Assembly: GCF_905475395.1 (NCBI RefSeq)
Contig: NC_058342.1
Coordinates: 21,672,640 to 21,736,639, forward strand
DNA: 64,000 bases
From: Chrysoperla carnea
Taxonomy: Eukaryota; Arthropoda; Insecta; Neuroptera; Chrysopidae
Direction: 5' to 3'
The position numbers and the translations under genes are program-made. A model generated the notes under the pieces. The model was not told the origin of the DNA, made no database searches, and saw only the letters and a program-made list of their open reading frames with translations. The stretch's first letter is position 1. The number at the start of each line of letters is the position of its first letter. Below are positions 1 to 11,998 of the stretch, piece by piece.

Positions 1-905
1 GTAACTGAGATAACATCGTTCTGTTTGTTATTACTTACTTATTCTTATGCTACCCACAAATTCCGCACTTAATTAATTTTGAGCCTCAAGTTTTAGTTTT
101 GCTTTACTATACGAAATACATAGGAATGTTTATTTGCAAATACATATTTATTGATTATTATTGGTTGTTTATTTGATTATACAAATTGTTATTTGAAAAA
201 TGCTAAAAGAAGGCTCAAAACTGAAGTTAATATCTTTTTATAAAAGTGGGAAGACACGCGATGAAGTCTGTGCCGAATTCAATGTGACAAAATCTTCTCT
301 TTGTATAATAATTCAGAATAAAGATAAAATTCAATCACAATGTTCTGAAGGACAAGGGAAACTAAAAACGTGTATGTTTATCAGAATATTCTGAACTTGA
401 AGAGTATTTGCTAACATGGGTCAAACAACTTCGTAACAAAAACGTTCCGATAAGTGGACCCATGATTAAAGAAAAGGCACAAGATTTTGCGCGAAGACTT
501 TATAATTTTTGTAGCAGCAATGGTTGGTTGGAATGGGTTTAAAAAAGAAACGGTATAATTTTCAAAGCAACTTGTGAAGAAAGTAACGCTGTCGATGTTA
601 ATAAATGTAGCCAATGGATTGAAGACCTGCCAGTTTTTCTGCGCAATTATTCAATTATTCTGTTGATGATATTTTATAAGTGTCTATCCGATAAAATTTT
701 CACCTTAAAAGGTGAGTCCTGTCATGGCGGAAAACTTGGTAAAGAGCGCGTTACAATAGTTCTGGGTGCTAACATCTCAGGAACTGAAAAGCTGATTAAA
801 GCTCATTATTTTATACGTTATTTAATTTAATAATTGTACCTCTATAACTAAAATAATCTGTATTCTGATGATACCTTGATGTGTCACTTAACCAGGTTCT
901 ACCTT
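1..905 (+). mobile_element. Tigger/pogo DNA-transposon remnant, left end outside window
   Basis: This resembles the elements at 20923-22405 and 56584-57294. It has the same leader (GTAACTGAGATAACATCG at the window start), then a CENP-B-like helix-turn-helix coding stretch from 200 with the residues KTRDEVCAEFNVTKSSLC, then the DDE-region sequence around 690-780 (KGESCHGGK). The 3' end (about 880-905) matches the subterminal CTTAACCAGGTTC of the other copies, but the terminal CACTG is degraded. It is internally deleted relative to 20923-22405 and its frame is broken. Known: Tigger elements encode a pogo-family transposase and insert at TA. It lies downstream of the SLC12A8 gene and shows no sign of being active. 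Confidence 0.75.
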
Positions 906-3020
906 TGAAAATACACTACTGGAATTGTTAACAGAGTGAGAACCACGTCTCAAAGTAGATTATAAAGTAGATTGACAAGGATAATAAATGCCGAAGCATA
1001 ATCATAATACGCTTCTTATATGTGTTAATATACAACATAATATCCTGGCGCGTATTTAAAATAAGATTATACCACTTTTAAATAAAGTTAAAACAGTATA
1101 TTTTGTACAAACTACCTTTAAAAAAATTTTTTTTTTCATAGAATTAACACAAAATTATCTAACAATATTACTCTTTTGAACGTTAAAACAAAATAAATTT
1201 TTATGTGCAGTTGTGAATGTGAAATATAAACAGATCATTGATGCAGCTGATTCCGGTCATACGATCATGCGCATTGAATACCATCCTTCGGTATTATGCG
1301 TTTCTCTATCAGCTGTTTGAATATTGTATTTTTGTCTTTGTTAATCTACTCTGTGAAGCCAAAATATACATACATACTTAGTATACGCTGGGCTCATCTA
1401 TTTAAGTATATGACCTAAGGGTTCTACTGTATATCAATCAATCGGTCAATTATATCTAACCTGTTATGAGTCTCTGCCTCATGAAGGTTATAGAACAGGA
1501 GAAAGATCGCTATGTACTAAAGCATTAGCGTACCTGTCCCTAAAAATTTGTAGAATTTATAGTTAATTTTTAAGCCACCAGCCGTGCTGTCATCAAGAAG
1601 TAGTATCTGTAAAGTTAGCTGTTGTTGTTAGCATAATGTACAAATTGATATATCATTTGAAATTAGCGCACAACAGCCCGCTTTTATTGATACTACGTAT
1701 TTATCGCAGCGCCTCACTTATTTTATCCATATTTCGGGGACAATATTTTCTATAGCCATCGTTCTCCTGCCTATATGCTTCATGCTCTGCCTTATGATTC
1801 TATATGTAACATACAGTACCTATGCCCTCTTACCTCTTTAAAAATGCATAGATAAACCTTACCTTACTAAAATTTACTTCTAAAACTGTTGTTCCTTGAT
1901 GTTTGTTTTCGCGAGCAGGAATACTCAATTGAATTTCTAATTGATAAGACATGCGATTCATCAAATCTCACAACCTACCCTTCACCACCTTTTTCAGAAT
2001 AAGTCTTCTTTTTTACTTGAAAGAGCTGGAAATAGAGGGTTTTTTTCTGTTTTAGGGATTATAAAATAAGCGTTAAAAAATGTGGACAGAAAAATCTCCT
2101 CATTTACCAATATGAATGTATTTTTCATGCCCCGCTTTATTATAGGCTTTATCTCCAAATGATAAAAACCTACTAACTTTCTAATCAAATCAGGAACTGG
2201 TTTCCTATCTATCGTCAACGTTAACTTTTGTCAACGTAACCCCTCGAATTTTACCTATTTCATTGAGTACCATATGTAATTTAAAACCGAAAAACTCTTG
2301 CTAATGTTGCAAGTCCGGCAAAAACTTTGTTTTTTGAGAATCGTTTCCTATGACATAATGCGATAGCTGTTGAATAAATACAGGAAATGTCTGTTCGCTT
2401 TGCTCGCTCACTTAACCAGTACATCAGAGTCGCTAAATACCATGGAACTCACGACTGTAACGTAATGAATCTATCATTTTGGTAGGGATGGAAACTCCGA
2501 CTTATGTAATAATTGAAGTGATTTATATTTTATTTTGATAATCGGGTAACCCCCACCTTCCCTCACTCTACAATTTTCAGAATTGATTTAGACTTCTTAA
2601 AAAAAAATTCAAGCCTTTTATCCAGCATTGCTCTGGTGCTCGTAGGATGTAATAACAAAAAAATAATAATAATCATAAAATCAAAAAGATAACTCAAAAA
2701 TAATTATTTAAAGTTAAGACGAATTTGTTAAAAATTAATAAATAAAATTTAATTAAATAATTTAGTATCTTTAGGACATTTATAAAAATTTAAATTTTAT
2801 TAGAAATTATATTTTTGCATAATTTAATTACGTTGTTTCATTATTATTTTAGTAATTAAATTAGAAAACTTTACAACTTTATAGATCAACGGTATGCATT
2901 TAAATGGGTAACTAAAAACAAAGGAGTTATGAAAGATGTACGCTCCCACCATGGTTACTCGTAGGATGAGTGACTGCCATAAATATTCATTCCTTTTTTT
3001 TATTATATGTGTGTGTTTTG
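906..3020. other. Intergenic, no gene seen
   Basis: AT-rich spacer downstream of the SLC12A8-type gene. No open frame here resembles a known protein. The minus frame at 1994-2218 has no family I recognise. A short ending like that of a Tigger terminus (GGTTCTACTGTATA) occurs near 1419-1432 and may be a further eroded scrap. Confidence 0.5.
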
Positions 3021-3345
3021 TAATACTCACCAGTATACTGGCCAGTTCTGATTACGTCATAAACCGACGCCATACTGGTGAATCGTTCCGAAATATACTG
3101 GCCAGTGCGTGTATATTCTTTAATATATATTCTTATTGTATTCTTCAATTACGAGTAAGTCTGTTCAGACGCCATCATTCCCTCTTAATGAACAATAAAT
3201 AAATAAATTTCTTATACAAACATCCGGTGAAAATATCTACACTGTCATTCCCGTTTTACCAGTACAATATGGCGTAGTATACCATTACAATATGACACCG
3301 ATTTCTGACGTCATGAGCACTCGCCAGTATACTGGTGAATATTAA
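3021..3345. mobile_element. MITE with about 60-bp terminal inverted repeats
   Basis: The left end (TAATACTCACCAGTATACTG) and the right end (CAGTATACTGGTGAATATTA) are inverted copies of each other, and the similarity runs about 60 bp inward. Short palindromic units CCAGTATACTGG and ACTGGCCAGT recur inside, and a TGACGTCA palindrome sits near 3306. The size, inverted ends and absence of coding capacity fit a non-autonomous DNA element. The superfamily is not determined. Confidence 0.7.
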
Positions 3346-3389
3346 CACACTCAAAATATCGCTGATGTTCAGAAGTGAAAAAAACAGCA

Positions 3390-3510
3390 ATGCCAAAAAA
3401 ATATCGCAGCCAACTAGCTTAATTAGCCGTTCAGTTAACAGCATAGCTTTTTTACTAAACGGCCTGAATGATATTCAGCCATTTGACAAAACTAACTGGG
3501 TTTCATTTTC
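3390..3510 (+). repeat. Interspersed repeat family 3, copy 1
   Basis: Shares TCGCAGC-AACTAGCTTAA-TAGCCGTTCA-TTAACAGC and the TTTTTACTAAA-GGC block with 15012-15130. A weaker match occurs at 36500-36620. No coding capacity is seen. The class is unknown. Confidence 0.55.
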
Positions 3511-3778
3511 CTGCATTCAAAAAAGTATATTTTTTTATGTAAAATTTTTCGTACTTTCAACGCGGCTCCATAGCCTTGTTAATATCCCCTTAAAATGTAC
3601 TAAGCCCTATGGTAAAATTTCTATAAATTACAGTTGCTCAAAATTAAGCAAACAGGCGCTATTATCTTTAAAGAAAAATATATTTTAAGAACTGGGTCCC
3701 ATTATTAGTTAATTATTTGAATGCATACCGTTGCTCTTTTATAATAGCATTAAATAGTACTAGTATCACATATAAATT

Positions 3779-6700
3779 TCAATCATCGTCCACATTCACC
3801 ATATGTCCAACAACCGTCGACGACTGATGGTAACGTCTGCGTGATGCAAAATCAATATTGTCTTCATTTATTTGAGAACTGGTCATATCAACTCCTGGAT
3901 GATTCGGTGTAACAATTATTTGTTCGTATTCTTGTACTCGTTTACTAAAAAAAATTAAGGAATTTCAAATATGAAATTTCTTTGAAATCTTTTTTACAAA
4001 CAAAAACTGGGCGTCTTTTTCTTTGAAAATACGAATCTATATTAATTCGGTGTATCTAAAAATTTGAAACTAAAATAACGAATTTATTGACGTTTTTAAT
4101 TCACAAGTGTGAAACCAATCAAGATCTATTTTTCATGAATTTTTCAAAACTGTTTTACTTTTAGCCATATTATCTAGAAAGAGAATTTACTAATCGACCT
4201 TGGAGACGTTTTTCTTTTACTTTTTGCTATACGAAAGCGGCATATTTCAGAATTTTTAATTGCCAAACTATTCTACTATGAACACAGACTTGAAGAGATT
4301 TTTTTATTTAAAATATTTTGGCTAGGGCCATTAAGCCATTGAAGCCATTAACAAAAAATAAAAAATGTACAGACTTGAAGAGATTGGCAATTAAAAATTC
4401 TGAAATATGTCGCTTTCGTACGGCAGAAACTAAAAGAAAAACTTCACTAAGGTCGATTTTGAAAATTTCATGACAGATAGATCTTGACCACCCTTGTGAA
4501 TTAAAAACGTCAATAAATTCGTTTTTAGTTTCAAATTTTTAGATACACCAAATAACAAAATATAAATAATTAAGAAAATTGAAATATTACTAACCCACAC
4601 AATCGTAGAATAGCATTTTTTAACCAACGCAGAAAATGAAATTCAGCTGCCAACCCTGGTTTTACAGCTGGGTTTGCTGTTCCAACATATAACCAAACTA
4701 AAAATACGACGGATATATTTATTGCAGCATATTCCCAATGAACTAAAGACATAATTAACAATTTCAGACATGCCTGAAAATATTGTTTTTTTTAATCAAA
4801 TTATTTTTTAAGTTATCGTAAATTATATAAAAAAATATTTCTTACCCCAAAAAGTGAAAGCCATCGATTACAAAACATTGAATACCAATTTTGTGTCTTC
4901 GAATGAATAGGTAACGATTGTTGTCGCTTTGACTCTGAAGTCGGAGTTACAACAGGGCTGTTGGTTTTTGAATTCTAAAAATATTAAAAATTATATTAAC
5001 TCCTAGTTAATGATATACGAGCACCAAAGCAATTTTAAATAAAAGGCTTGATTTTTATTTTTCTATAAAGTTGGATTAAGTCTAAATTAATTCTGAAAAT
5101 TTTAGGAGGGGTTGCTCGATTATTTAAATAAATAAATGACTTCAAAAGTAGGCATATTTAACATGGGTTTTATGGGAAAACGGTAGATGGATGATATGCT
5201 TTCACGGATTTCTCAAAAAATAGTCGGTGGAAATTAAAAAAAAAACTATTTAAATTAAAGTTAAAACCTTAATAAACAAAAAGCAAAAAAAAAAAAAACA
5301 AATACCGTCGTGTCCGACTAATTGTACGGTAGTAGAGGCACAAATTTAAAAAAATCTTTTCAATTTTGATGGTGAATTAAGTTATAACTTGACAATATAA
5401 GGCGGAAAGTAAAAATACAATTTTTCGATATCTGGATTAATTTTCAAAATATTGAAAATTTTGTTTAATTATTTAGCTTTCAATATCTCGAAAACCAAGG
5501 CAGAGTCGAAAAATTTTATTCTTGTTTTTCGTCTACATTCATGAAGTTAAAATTCATCATCAAAGTTGAAAATACGGTACAAATAATTTCAACAAGGGTA
5601 CAAGCATAAACTTGTACAAGGTACAACAAAATTTAATGTACAAGCATAAACTTGCCTAGGCGCTCGTACTACCTTAAAGAAAAGCGAAAAAGCATTTTAA
5701 AAAAGCATGTCATAGAAAACAGTAAATTTTTTAGTCAAACGAAAATAATTGATAATGTAATTGCCATAAATACAAATTAATTATATCGAGTCTTAATATA
5801 AACAAGTGAAAACAAACTATTGACTGAGTTAATTGTTGAAATACCATGCATAGACAGTGTTGATAACTCTACCACACTACTATACTATACAATTTACGTC
5901 TAATATGCGCCTTCACGGGTAAACGGTGATGTTTACGAAGAAATGTTTCAAACAAAAGTTGTTTATTTTTTGAACAGGAAGATTTTTTTACATTTAAACT
6001 TTTGTTCTATCTCTAACGGTTTACAAGATGGATCCTGCGGACCCATAGGTTAAGACCCAATTGACCTATGTTAATCATTTACGAACATGACCTCACTTTT
6101 TACGTCCCAAGTACGCTGCAAATTTCAGCTTGATATCTTTTTTCGTTTTTGAGTTATCGTGTTGGCAGACAGACGGACAGACAACCGAAAAAGAACTAAT
6201 TAGGTGATTTTATGAATACCTATACCAAAATTTATTCATAGCATTAATATTTTTAAGCGTTACAAACTTGGGACTAAATTTAATATACTATGTATATTTC
6301 ATATATAAATGGTATAAAAATACATACCCCAACAATTTTGTGTCGTACGCGTTCTGGAAATAAGGAATCTAAATCATCATCAATAATTGTACTGGTCCCA
6401 CTTTGCCAATCTTGAACAATTTCACGATTGTCAGTCGTAGCAATTGAAGTAGTATAAAATCTTTCTTCGCGTTGCTGTTGTAAATCAAATGTTTGTGCTA
6501 AGGCAAAATATGCATAATCAATGCATGCATACGTTAATAAAAACGGCATTGTAACAATTGGTGCTAACGTATTTATTTCACCAACAAGTATAAATGTAAA
6601 AGTAACTGCTGCTATTACAGCCATTGAATATACAGGTACTTTATTTGGACCACGCTGTAAAAAATTTCAAAATTTTGTTAATTTTTTCATGAAATTAAAC

Positions 6701-9700
6701 GCAAGAATAGTGTTAAAGTAGTTCGGCCGTCACGTAACTAATCAAGTTGCCAACTAATTTATATTCATTGAATTTAAATCTAAGTTAGACAGAAAATTCT
6801 TTTTGTTCATGATTATACTATTCGTAATATGAAATTGTAGCACTTACCCCCATTCCTAAAATACCTATTCCAGGTATAACATTTTCATTGGCAATTGATT
6901 GTAAAACTCTTGGTGTCCCATACATAGCACCCAAACAACTGGACATTGATGCTACATAGAGTCCCGCTAACAATGGAATTCGGAATGCTGATACTTTAGC
7001 AGTGATCATAAAATCATTTAATAAAGTTGCTCTGGTACAGGTTGCTCCCAAAAATAGTACAAAAACCAGATATAAAAATGTTCTGAAATTTGAAAAATAT
7101 TTTTTTAATAGATCGTGCTGGCTAATGACGAAAAATAGACATACGGTCTAAAATTTTTCAATAGACTCGCGGACCAAAACAGTTTCTCTTAAATTAGAGA
7201 TTTAAAATCTCAAATACGCCATAATAAGTCCAAGAGTTGTGTATGTTCTCCTAATACTGAATGCAACAACTAACAAAATTAAAGAGTAATGTTTATTAGA
7301 AGAACATATTTTAAATTGAACTATTTTTAAATCATGTTCTCTTAATACTAATTTACGCAACGGCCACGGGTTAGCCAGGGATACAGCACTGCGAAATTCC
7401 TCACGAAGCGAGTTGGCGTGTATGTAACATGTTGCTGAATTTTGTCACCAAAAAAATTATCACGGCTATTTTACGCAGTTTTAAAGGCTAATGGTGAATT
7501 CACACATAAAGCAATAGCCGTCGTTCGAAACGCGATTGGCAACTGAACTGTACGAAATTATGATTAATTGAAAAATCAATGGTTCAATCATGAGTTAAGG
7601 GACATATCTGTAAATAGTCGCCTATTGCTCGTCAGTAGTCGCGTGCAATGTGAATTCACCATTATGATTTTCGGCTACTTTTTCTGGTAAACCATAAGTG
7701 TGAGGTCTTTTTCTGTATGTTCCCCGAAATTTTTAGGGTTTTAATTCATTCTCTTTTTTCATTAAATATACGATTTGGTAAGTAATTTACCCGGTTGAAA
7801 TTGCTGCTAAAGTCCCATTTGGTATATCTGTCGAAGGCGCTCGTAAATCACCACTCATATTAATACCCGATAAAATACCAGTCACTGTTGGGAAAAATAC
7901 TCCAAATACTGTGAACCAACTATAACCAGGTGTATAATCTGGCCATAAATTTAATTTAAAATTACCACTAATCCAGCCTTCAAATCCATTTTCTATAAAG
8001 AGAAAAAAGCGATTTCGAATAGTTTAGCAAATAAAAAAATATTAAAGCAATGTTTTTATCAACATTATTTTAAATAGCTTGTAAAAAATTTATTTGCCCC
8101 AAAACTGAAATAAACTCTTATTTCAGTTGTTTTGATGTTTTTTAATCCGTTAAACAGATACTCAGAATTTGTAAATTAAGAATTTGTAATCGATTTTACC
8201 AGGACATAACCTTGGTTATATCAGTTAAGCTTTAAGTAGTCGGCCTACCTAAAGCCCAACAACTGAAATTTTCCAAATAACGTCGTCTGGAGTCTTTGTT
8301 GTAGAACTTGAATATCTAATACAATAATGGATTCTTAATAGAATTTAAAAAATGTTTTATTGATGGTTTTGAACCTCAGAGCCGTATCACGTATCAACAA
8401 GTGTTTTAAATAAGACAATTAGATGGTTCTTAATATTTTATACATTTTTATTCAAGTTATTTTGACTAAATGTTAAATAAATTCAAAGAAACTTCGAATT
8501 AAATTGACTTTTTCTACACCCTCATACGAACTGTTTGCGCTCGGTCCCACAAATCGGAGATGTACTTTTAAATTCCGACCTCCAATGTTTTAATTCCTCA
8601 ACTATAATATTAACATTAAAATACATACCATCGTCAGAATGTACAAAACTGCCAACAATAAAATCTAATCCAGCCAATAATAATATTAATAAAAGAATAA
8701 ATTGTAATTTTATAACCCATTTCACTCCAGCCACATTTATTATACTCAAAAGTAAAACAGCTGCACAACCCAATCCTCTTTCAACCCATTTATAACCAGC
8801 ATATCCAATTAAACCGGCAATCGATTCACCAAAACCAAGCACATTCAAAGCACATCCTACAGCCTAAAAAATTTATAAAATATATTAATAATGAAAGTGA
8901 ATTATACCAATCAATTAGAGTATAAGAACTGGGATTATTTATCAAAATGTACACAATTTTTTTTTTTTTGAAGTAAAACTTCTTGAGGCACGCTTGACTT
9001 GAGGAGTAAACTGGAAAATGTATGATCAGAATGTTACGAATATGTGTGATCAAGCTTGTTACGAAATGTGTAATCAAGTTGAGAGGGAGATATAAGTTAG
9101 TGAAGATAGAAAGAGAGAAAGTTACGTTTCAAAAAAATAACAACATGCATGTCATACACTTATATTCATACTATGTCATACATTTATATTCATACTATAA
9201 ATATATAAAATATTATGCATTAAGCACCCTAGAGACCCAGTAGCTTTAGTGGCAGAATACTGGACTTCGATACAGAAGACCAGCGTTCGAGGCCAACTCA
9301 TGTATAATAACACTTTTTTTTTTTTTTTTTATCACTCAATTATCTTATAAATAGTTATTCTATTTGTAACATGTATTTACAGTTACACAAAAGATGGAGC
9401 TAATGAAGTTTTACTTCAGTCGTGTGGTCTAAATCTTACTTATTTATCACCTCCGATTGTAAAATATGATGGCTTAACCCAACATTATAGTTAATGTAAA
9501 AAAAAAAAATTGAATTAAATTTACCTGGCCAAAACAGTATAGAAGACCTAATGAACCTCCAAACCTTGATCCAAGAACATGTGCCACCAAGAAATATACC
9601 CCACCACTTTCTACACGACATCGTTCACATATTCCAATTGCGGATAGAACTGATACTAACGCAATACATACTAAGAAAAAATAAAATAAATAAATAAAAA

Positions 9701-11550
9701 CAATGGAAAGAAATCTTTTAAGTCTACCAGTTTTTCATCTAGAAGTTTCTTAAGGCAGTATTTTGGTCTAGAAATTTATTATATGTCCTAAAACGGACTT
9801 ATCAAAATTCGAATTATTTTCCTAGGTACAGTGGACTTTCTGGTAACGAAGTTCAAATTGATCGCTCTGAGCTGCGAAAAGAAGGCAGAACAGCTCGGTT
9901 AGCATAAATAACTTTGCAAGACATTGCATATGAAGTAGAAGAAGACCCAATGTATGGATCTGGGATCGCCGATTAATCTAAAGTGAGTAATATTACTATC
10001 CGAGTTACTCTGGGAATTGTCTCTCAAACTTAAAACGCGTTTTTCTTGAAACTACATTTTCCGAGGTGGTTGGCATGATATGTCACGTTCTGGATTTGGA
10101 TTTTTAATATTTCAATTATGAGAAATATATTTATTCATATCGAAGCCATTTTTTAAAACACGATATTTCTCGAGATACTCGAGAAATGCTAGTTGAGAAT
10201 TATCGTGCCTCGAAAAATAAAAATGGTCGAGAAACCAGAAACCCTAATTCGCACCTTTCCGATTTTTTCAAAGTATGTATTATTAAAATAGATCACTACA
10301 GATCAGTGGTAATTTTATTTAATTTTTATAATTACCTGTAAATATAACAATTACAACCGCACTTAAAATTCCAGTTTCACCAACAATCCATCCACTCCGT
10401 AAAAACACAATAACACCAAATATATTTATTAAACAAGAAGTGAACACTCCATCCCATGTACCAAACAATATCGGTTGGGATATGAAAAAATTTGAACGCC
10501 ACCAAGGGACATCACCCTAAAAATAGAGTAATTGGAAGGTAAGTACAAGAATTAACAAATAAATGATAAATTTTTTTATTATTATTTATATATTGTTCAA
10601 CAGCTTGCATACAATTTTAAACGTCAAAGCCTTTCGGTTATATAATTGATATTTATTTATGATACCATGCCGTAAACTATAAAGACAAATAACTTGCCGA
10701 GTAATCTTTATTAAAGAGAATTGAAAAAAATACACTCGCATCAGGACTCGAATCCGGAACTTCCTGCATTCATGGCAAGCGTCTTTATAGCTTACGCCAT
10801 TATATCGTAAATAAACATCAATTATATAGCCGAAAGGCTTTGACGTTTAAAACTGTATGCAAACTATGTGTGGATCGTTAAGGCGGCATAATTTGAGTAA
10901 GAGCAGTATTTAAAAAAATTTTAATTTAAAATTTTATCTAAATGACTTTGGCCTGTTTCTTAATTTATTGCTAACCAAGAACTGAATAGATATCAATTAA
11001 TAATCGGTTGAAAATCATTAGAAAAATGCCAAATATTACTAAAAATTGATTCAAGAAATGTTTTGTATTGTTCCAGTTTTTTATGATTCTAAAATTAATC
11101 TAATTTTAATCACTTTTAAGCTCTAAAATTAGCTTGACACATTTCGATTTTTACTTTCATGATAAACGAGTAATAATGCACATTTCAAATAAACAGAAGT
11201 ATAGCCGTATTCACTTTTAAAAAATCGTAAACCTACATTAATACGAAAGCCGCAATCTGAGACACGCAAGCACACACTGGACCCACAATTACATAGTGTA
11301 ACTTTAAATTATAATAAAAATTTAACCATGAAGAAGTTGATTAACGAACCTGTTCTTCAGCAAATAATTCATTAGCACCAGAGGCATGATGTCCACCAGC
11401 TGCATATTCATATTCATTACCCAAATCTACAAATCCACTTAAATTACCTCTTGGTCTTGATGCATTTTCATTACCCAAACCAAATCGTGACCAATCCACA
11501 GTATTTTTATTTACATTTCGTTTATTTCCTTCATTTACTGATTCCATCAT
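3779..11550 (-). CDS. SLC12A8: SLC12A8-type (CCC9) cation-chloride-cotransporter-family membrane transporter
   Basis: Complete 10-exon gene, predicted 666 residues (human SLC12A8 is about 714). Exons in transcript order: 11350-11550, 10336-10516, 9525-9670, 8629-8863, 7791-7992, 6848-7082, 6328-6654, 4846-4974, 4595-4773, 3779-3944. All have GT-AG boundaries and phases close to the TGA at 3779. Residues 1-67 are a hydrophilic N-terminus ending ELFAEEQ. The membrane core follows from [20 protein letters not shown] (about 70) with [26 protein letters not shown] and [17 protein letters not shown], as in SLC12A8. A cytosolic loop spans about 440-535. The last membrane pair includes AANPAV-like [12 protein letters not shown] and FHFLRWL, and the tail has the conserved [15 protein letters not shown] block. 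Known: the family belongs to the APC superfamily of amino-acid, polyamine and cation transporters. Human SLC12A8 has been proposed to carry polyamines or NMN, the latter debated. Substrate here is not inferable. Family assignment is strong from memory of the human protein. Confidence 0.93.
4044..4556. repeat. Large foldback (inverted repeat) filling a transporter intron
   Basis: The left arm (from TTCGGTGTATCTAAAAATTT at about 4045 to ATTTTTAATTGCCAA near 4266) is repeated in inverted orientation from about 4385 to 4556, with a loop of about 90-120 bp. The arms are long, roughly 170-220 bp. The left arm carries an extra segment of about 40 bp around 4150-4190. It occupies most of the last SLC12A8-type intron (3945-4594). 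It is probably a foldback or non-autonomous DNA element. No target duplication was recognised. Confidence 0.75.
5007..5677 (+). repeat. Interspersed repeat family 2, near full-length copy
   Basis: Begins TTAATGATATACGAGCACC and ends CTAGGCGCTCGTACTACCTT, which are inverted relative to one another (consensus TTAAGGNNGTACGAGCGCC). Other copies are at 31454-32036 and 49247-49690, with pieces at 23425-23665 and 33563-33665 and a bare end at 36187-36217. Non-coding, so probably a non-autonomous DNA element. It lies in intron 7 of the transporter gene. Confidence 0.65.
5801..6321 (-). repeat. Interspersed repeat family 1, full-length 521-bp copy
   Basis: Family 1 read on its sense strand runs from TATACC-TGTATATATGAAAT, through a TCTG/TCCG-rich simple repeat followed by ACTCAAAAACGAAAA, to a conserved end TTGTTTTCACTTGTT. 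This copy has both ends and is on the minus strand. Non-coding; class unknown. Its terminal base lies directly next to the GTATGT donor hexamer (6322-6327) of transporter exon 7. Confidence 0.75.
7491..7662. mobile_element. 172-bp MITE with TA target duplication
   Basis: Perfect 14-bp terminal inverted repeats ATGGTGAATTCACA at both ends, each flanked by TA (7489-7490 and 7663-7664). A further inverted match, GCAATAG, lies inside. It sits in an intron of the SLC12A8-type gene. A TA duplication is typical of Tc1/mariner-like elements, but the internal sequence does not confirm that. Confidence 0.7.
8965..9422. repeat. Repeat island with inverted GAAGTAAAACTTC ends and tRNA-like core
   Basis: GAAGTAAAACTTC near 8971 and its inverted copy GAAGTTTTACTTC near 9405 bracket this region. 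Within it a 24-bp unit starting ATGTCATACA is tandemly repeated twice (9149-9172 and 9173-9196, one mismatch). At 9238-9298 there is a tRNA-like segment with a box-A-like TAGCTTTAGTGGC and box-B-like GCGTTCGAGGCC, followed by a run of about 18 T. It may be a SINE inside a MITE. It lies in a transporter intron. Confidence 0.45.
10159..10206. repeat. Short perfect hairpin
   Basis: ATTTCTCGAG (10165-10174), ATA loop, CTCGAGAAAT (10178-10187) is a perfect 10-bp stem. A second pairing, CACGAT with ATCGTG, lies outside it. It is in a transporter intron. No function is inferred. Confidence 0.6.
10602..10865. repeat. Foldback of two tRNA-like arms
   Basis: The arms 10602-10697 and 10770-10865 are inverted copies (TTGCATACA-TTTTAAACGTC, then AAAGCCTTTCGG). 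Both arms contain a box-A-like stretch (CCGTAAACTATAAAGAC on the left, GGCGTAAGCTATAAAGAC on the right minus strand). The right arm also has a good box B on the minus strand, GGATTCGAGTCC. The structure looks like a tRNA-derived SINE head duplicated head-to-head, or a MITE that took up tRNA sequence. It lies in intron 1 of the transporter gene. No cloverleaf could be closed, so it is not called a tRNA gene. Confidence 0.6.
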
Positions 11551-11998
11551 TTTATAAACATTTAAATAAATTTTATAAAAATATTTTATTATTTTACTTT
11601 ATACTGATACGTAGTTTTTGTTAAAAAAAAGATTAACGATTAAAATTACAGATAAGATAATGAATTTGATAATTGCAGCATTGCTTTTTATTCAATTCTA
11701 AGAAAGTATTGTCATTAATACCCCACATTTATAAAAAATTTGTTTTATAAAAATATATTCTAAAATTTTTCTGTATTTGACATTTGAAACATTATGAACA
11801 CAACCATTCATTTGGGATTGATTCATTTCCATATGGTATTGTATTTATATATTCGACTATATTCATTACAATAATTACGTGTAACTAAGCGTCTCACGAC
11901 AGGAACAATAAGGCTTTAGATTGTCGACTATAAACATAGGTACTATTGGCGAACGAAATTACCTAGAGATGGCTCTTGTGTGAATGCAATATGGCCGA

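Noticed and set aside
1250-1335. Inverted words GATGCAGCTGAT and ATCAGCTG near 1255-1310 as a transposon or coding relic
   Set aside because: Too short and imperfect to support an element.
2936-3202. 88-codon plus frame
   Set aside because: It runs through the MITE at 3021-3345 and has no protein likeness.
9238-9298. Possible tRNA gene in a transporter intron
   Set aside because: Box A and B likeness is present but I could not close acceptor and anticodon stems; more likely SINE-derived.
9826-10260. CAGTGGACTTTCTGGTAACG as a pogo-like left end
   Set aside because: No matching right end or target duplication was found.
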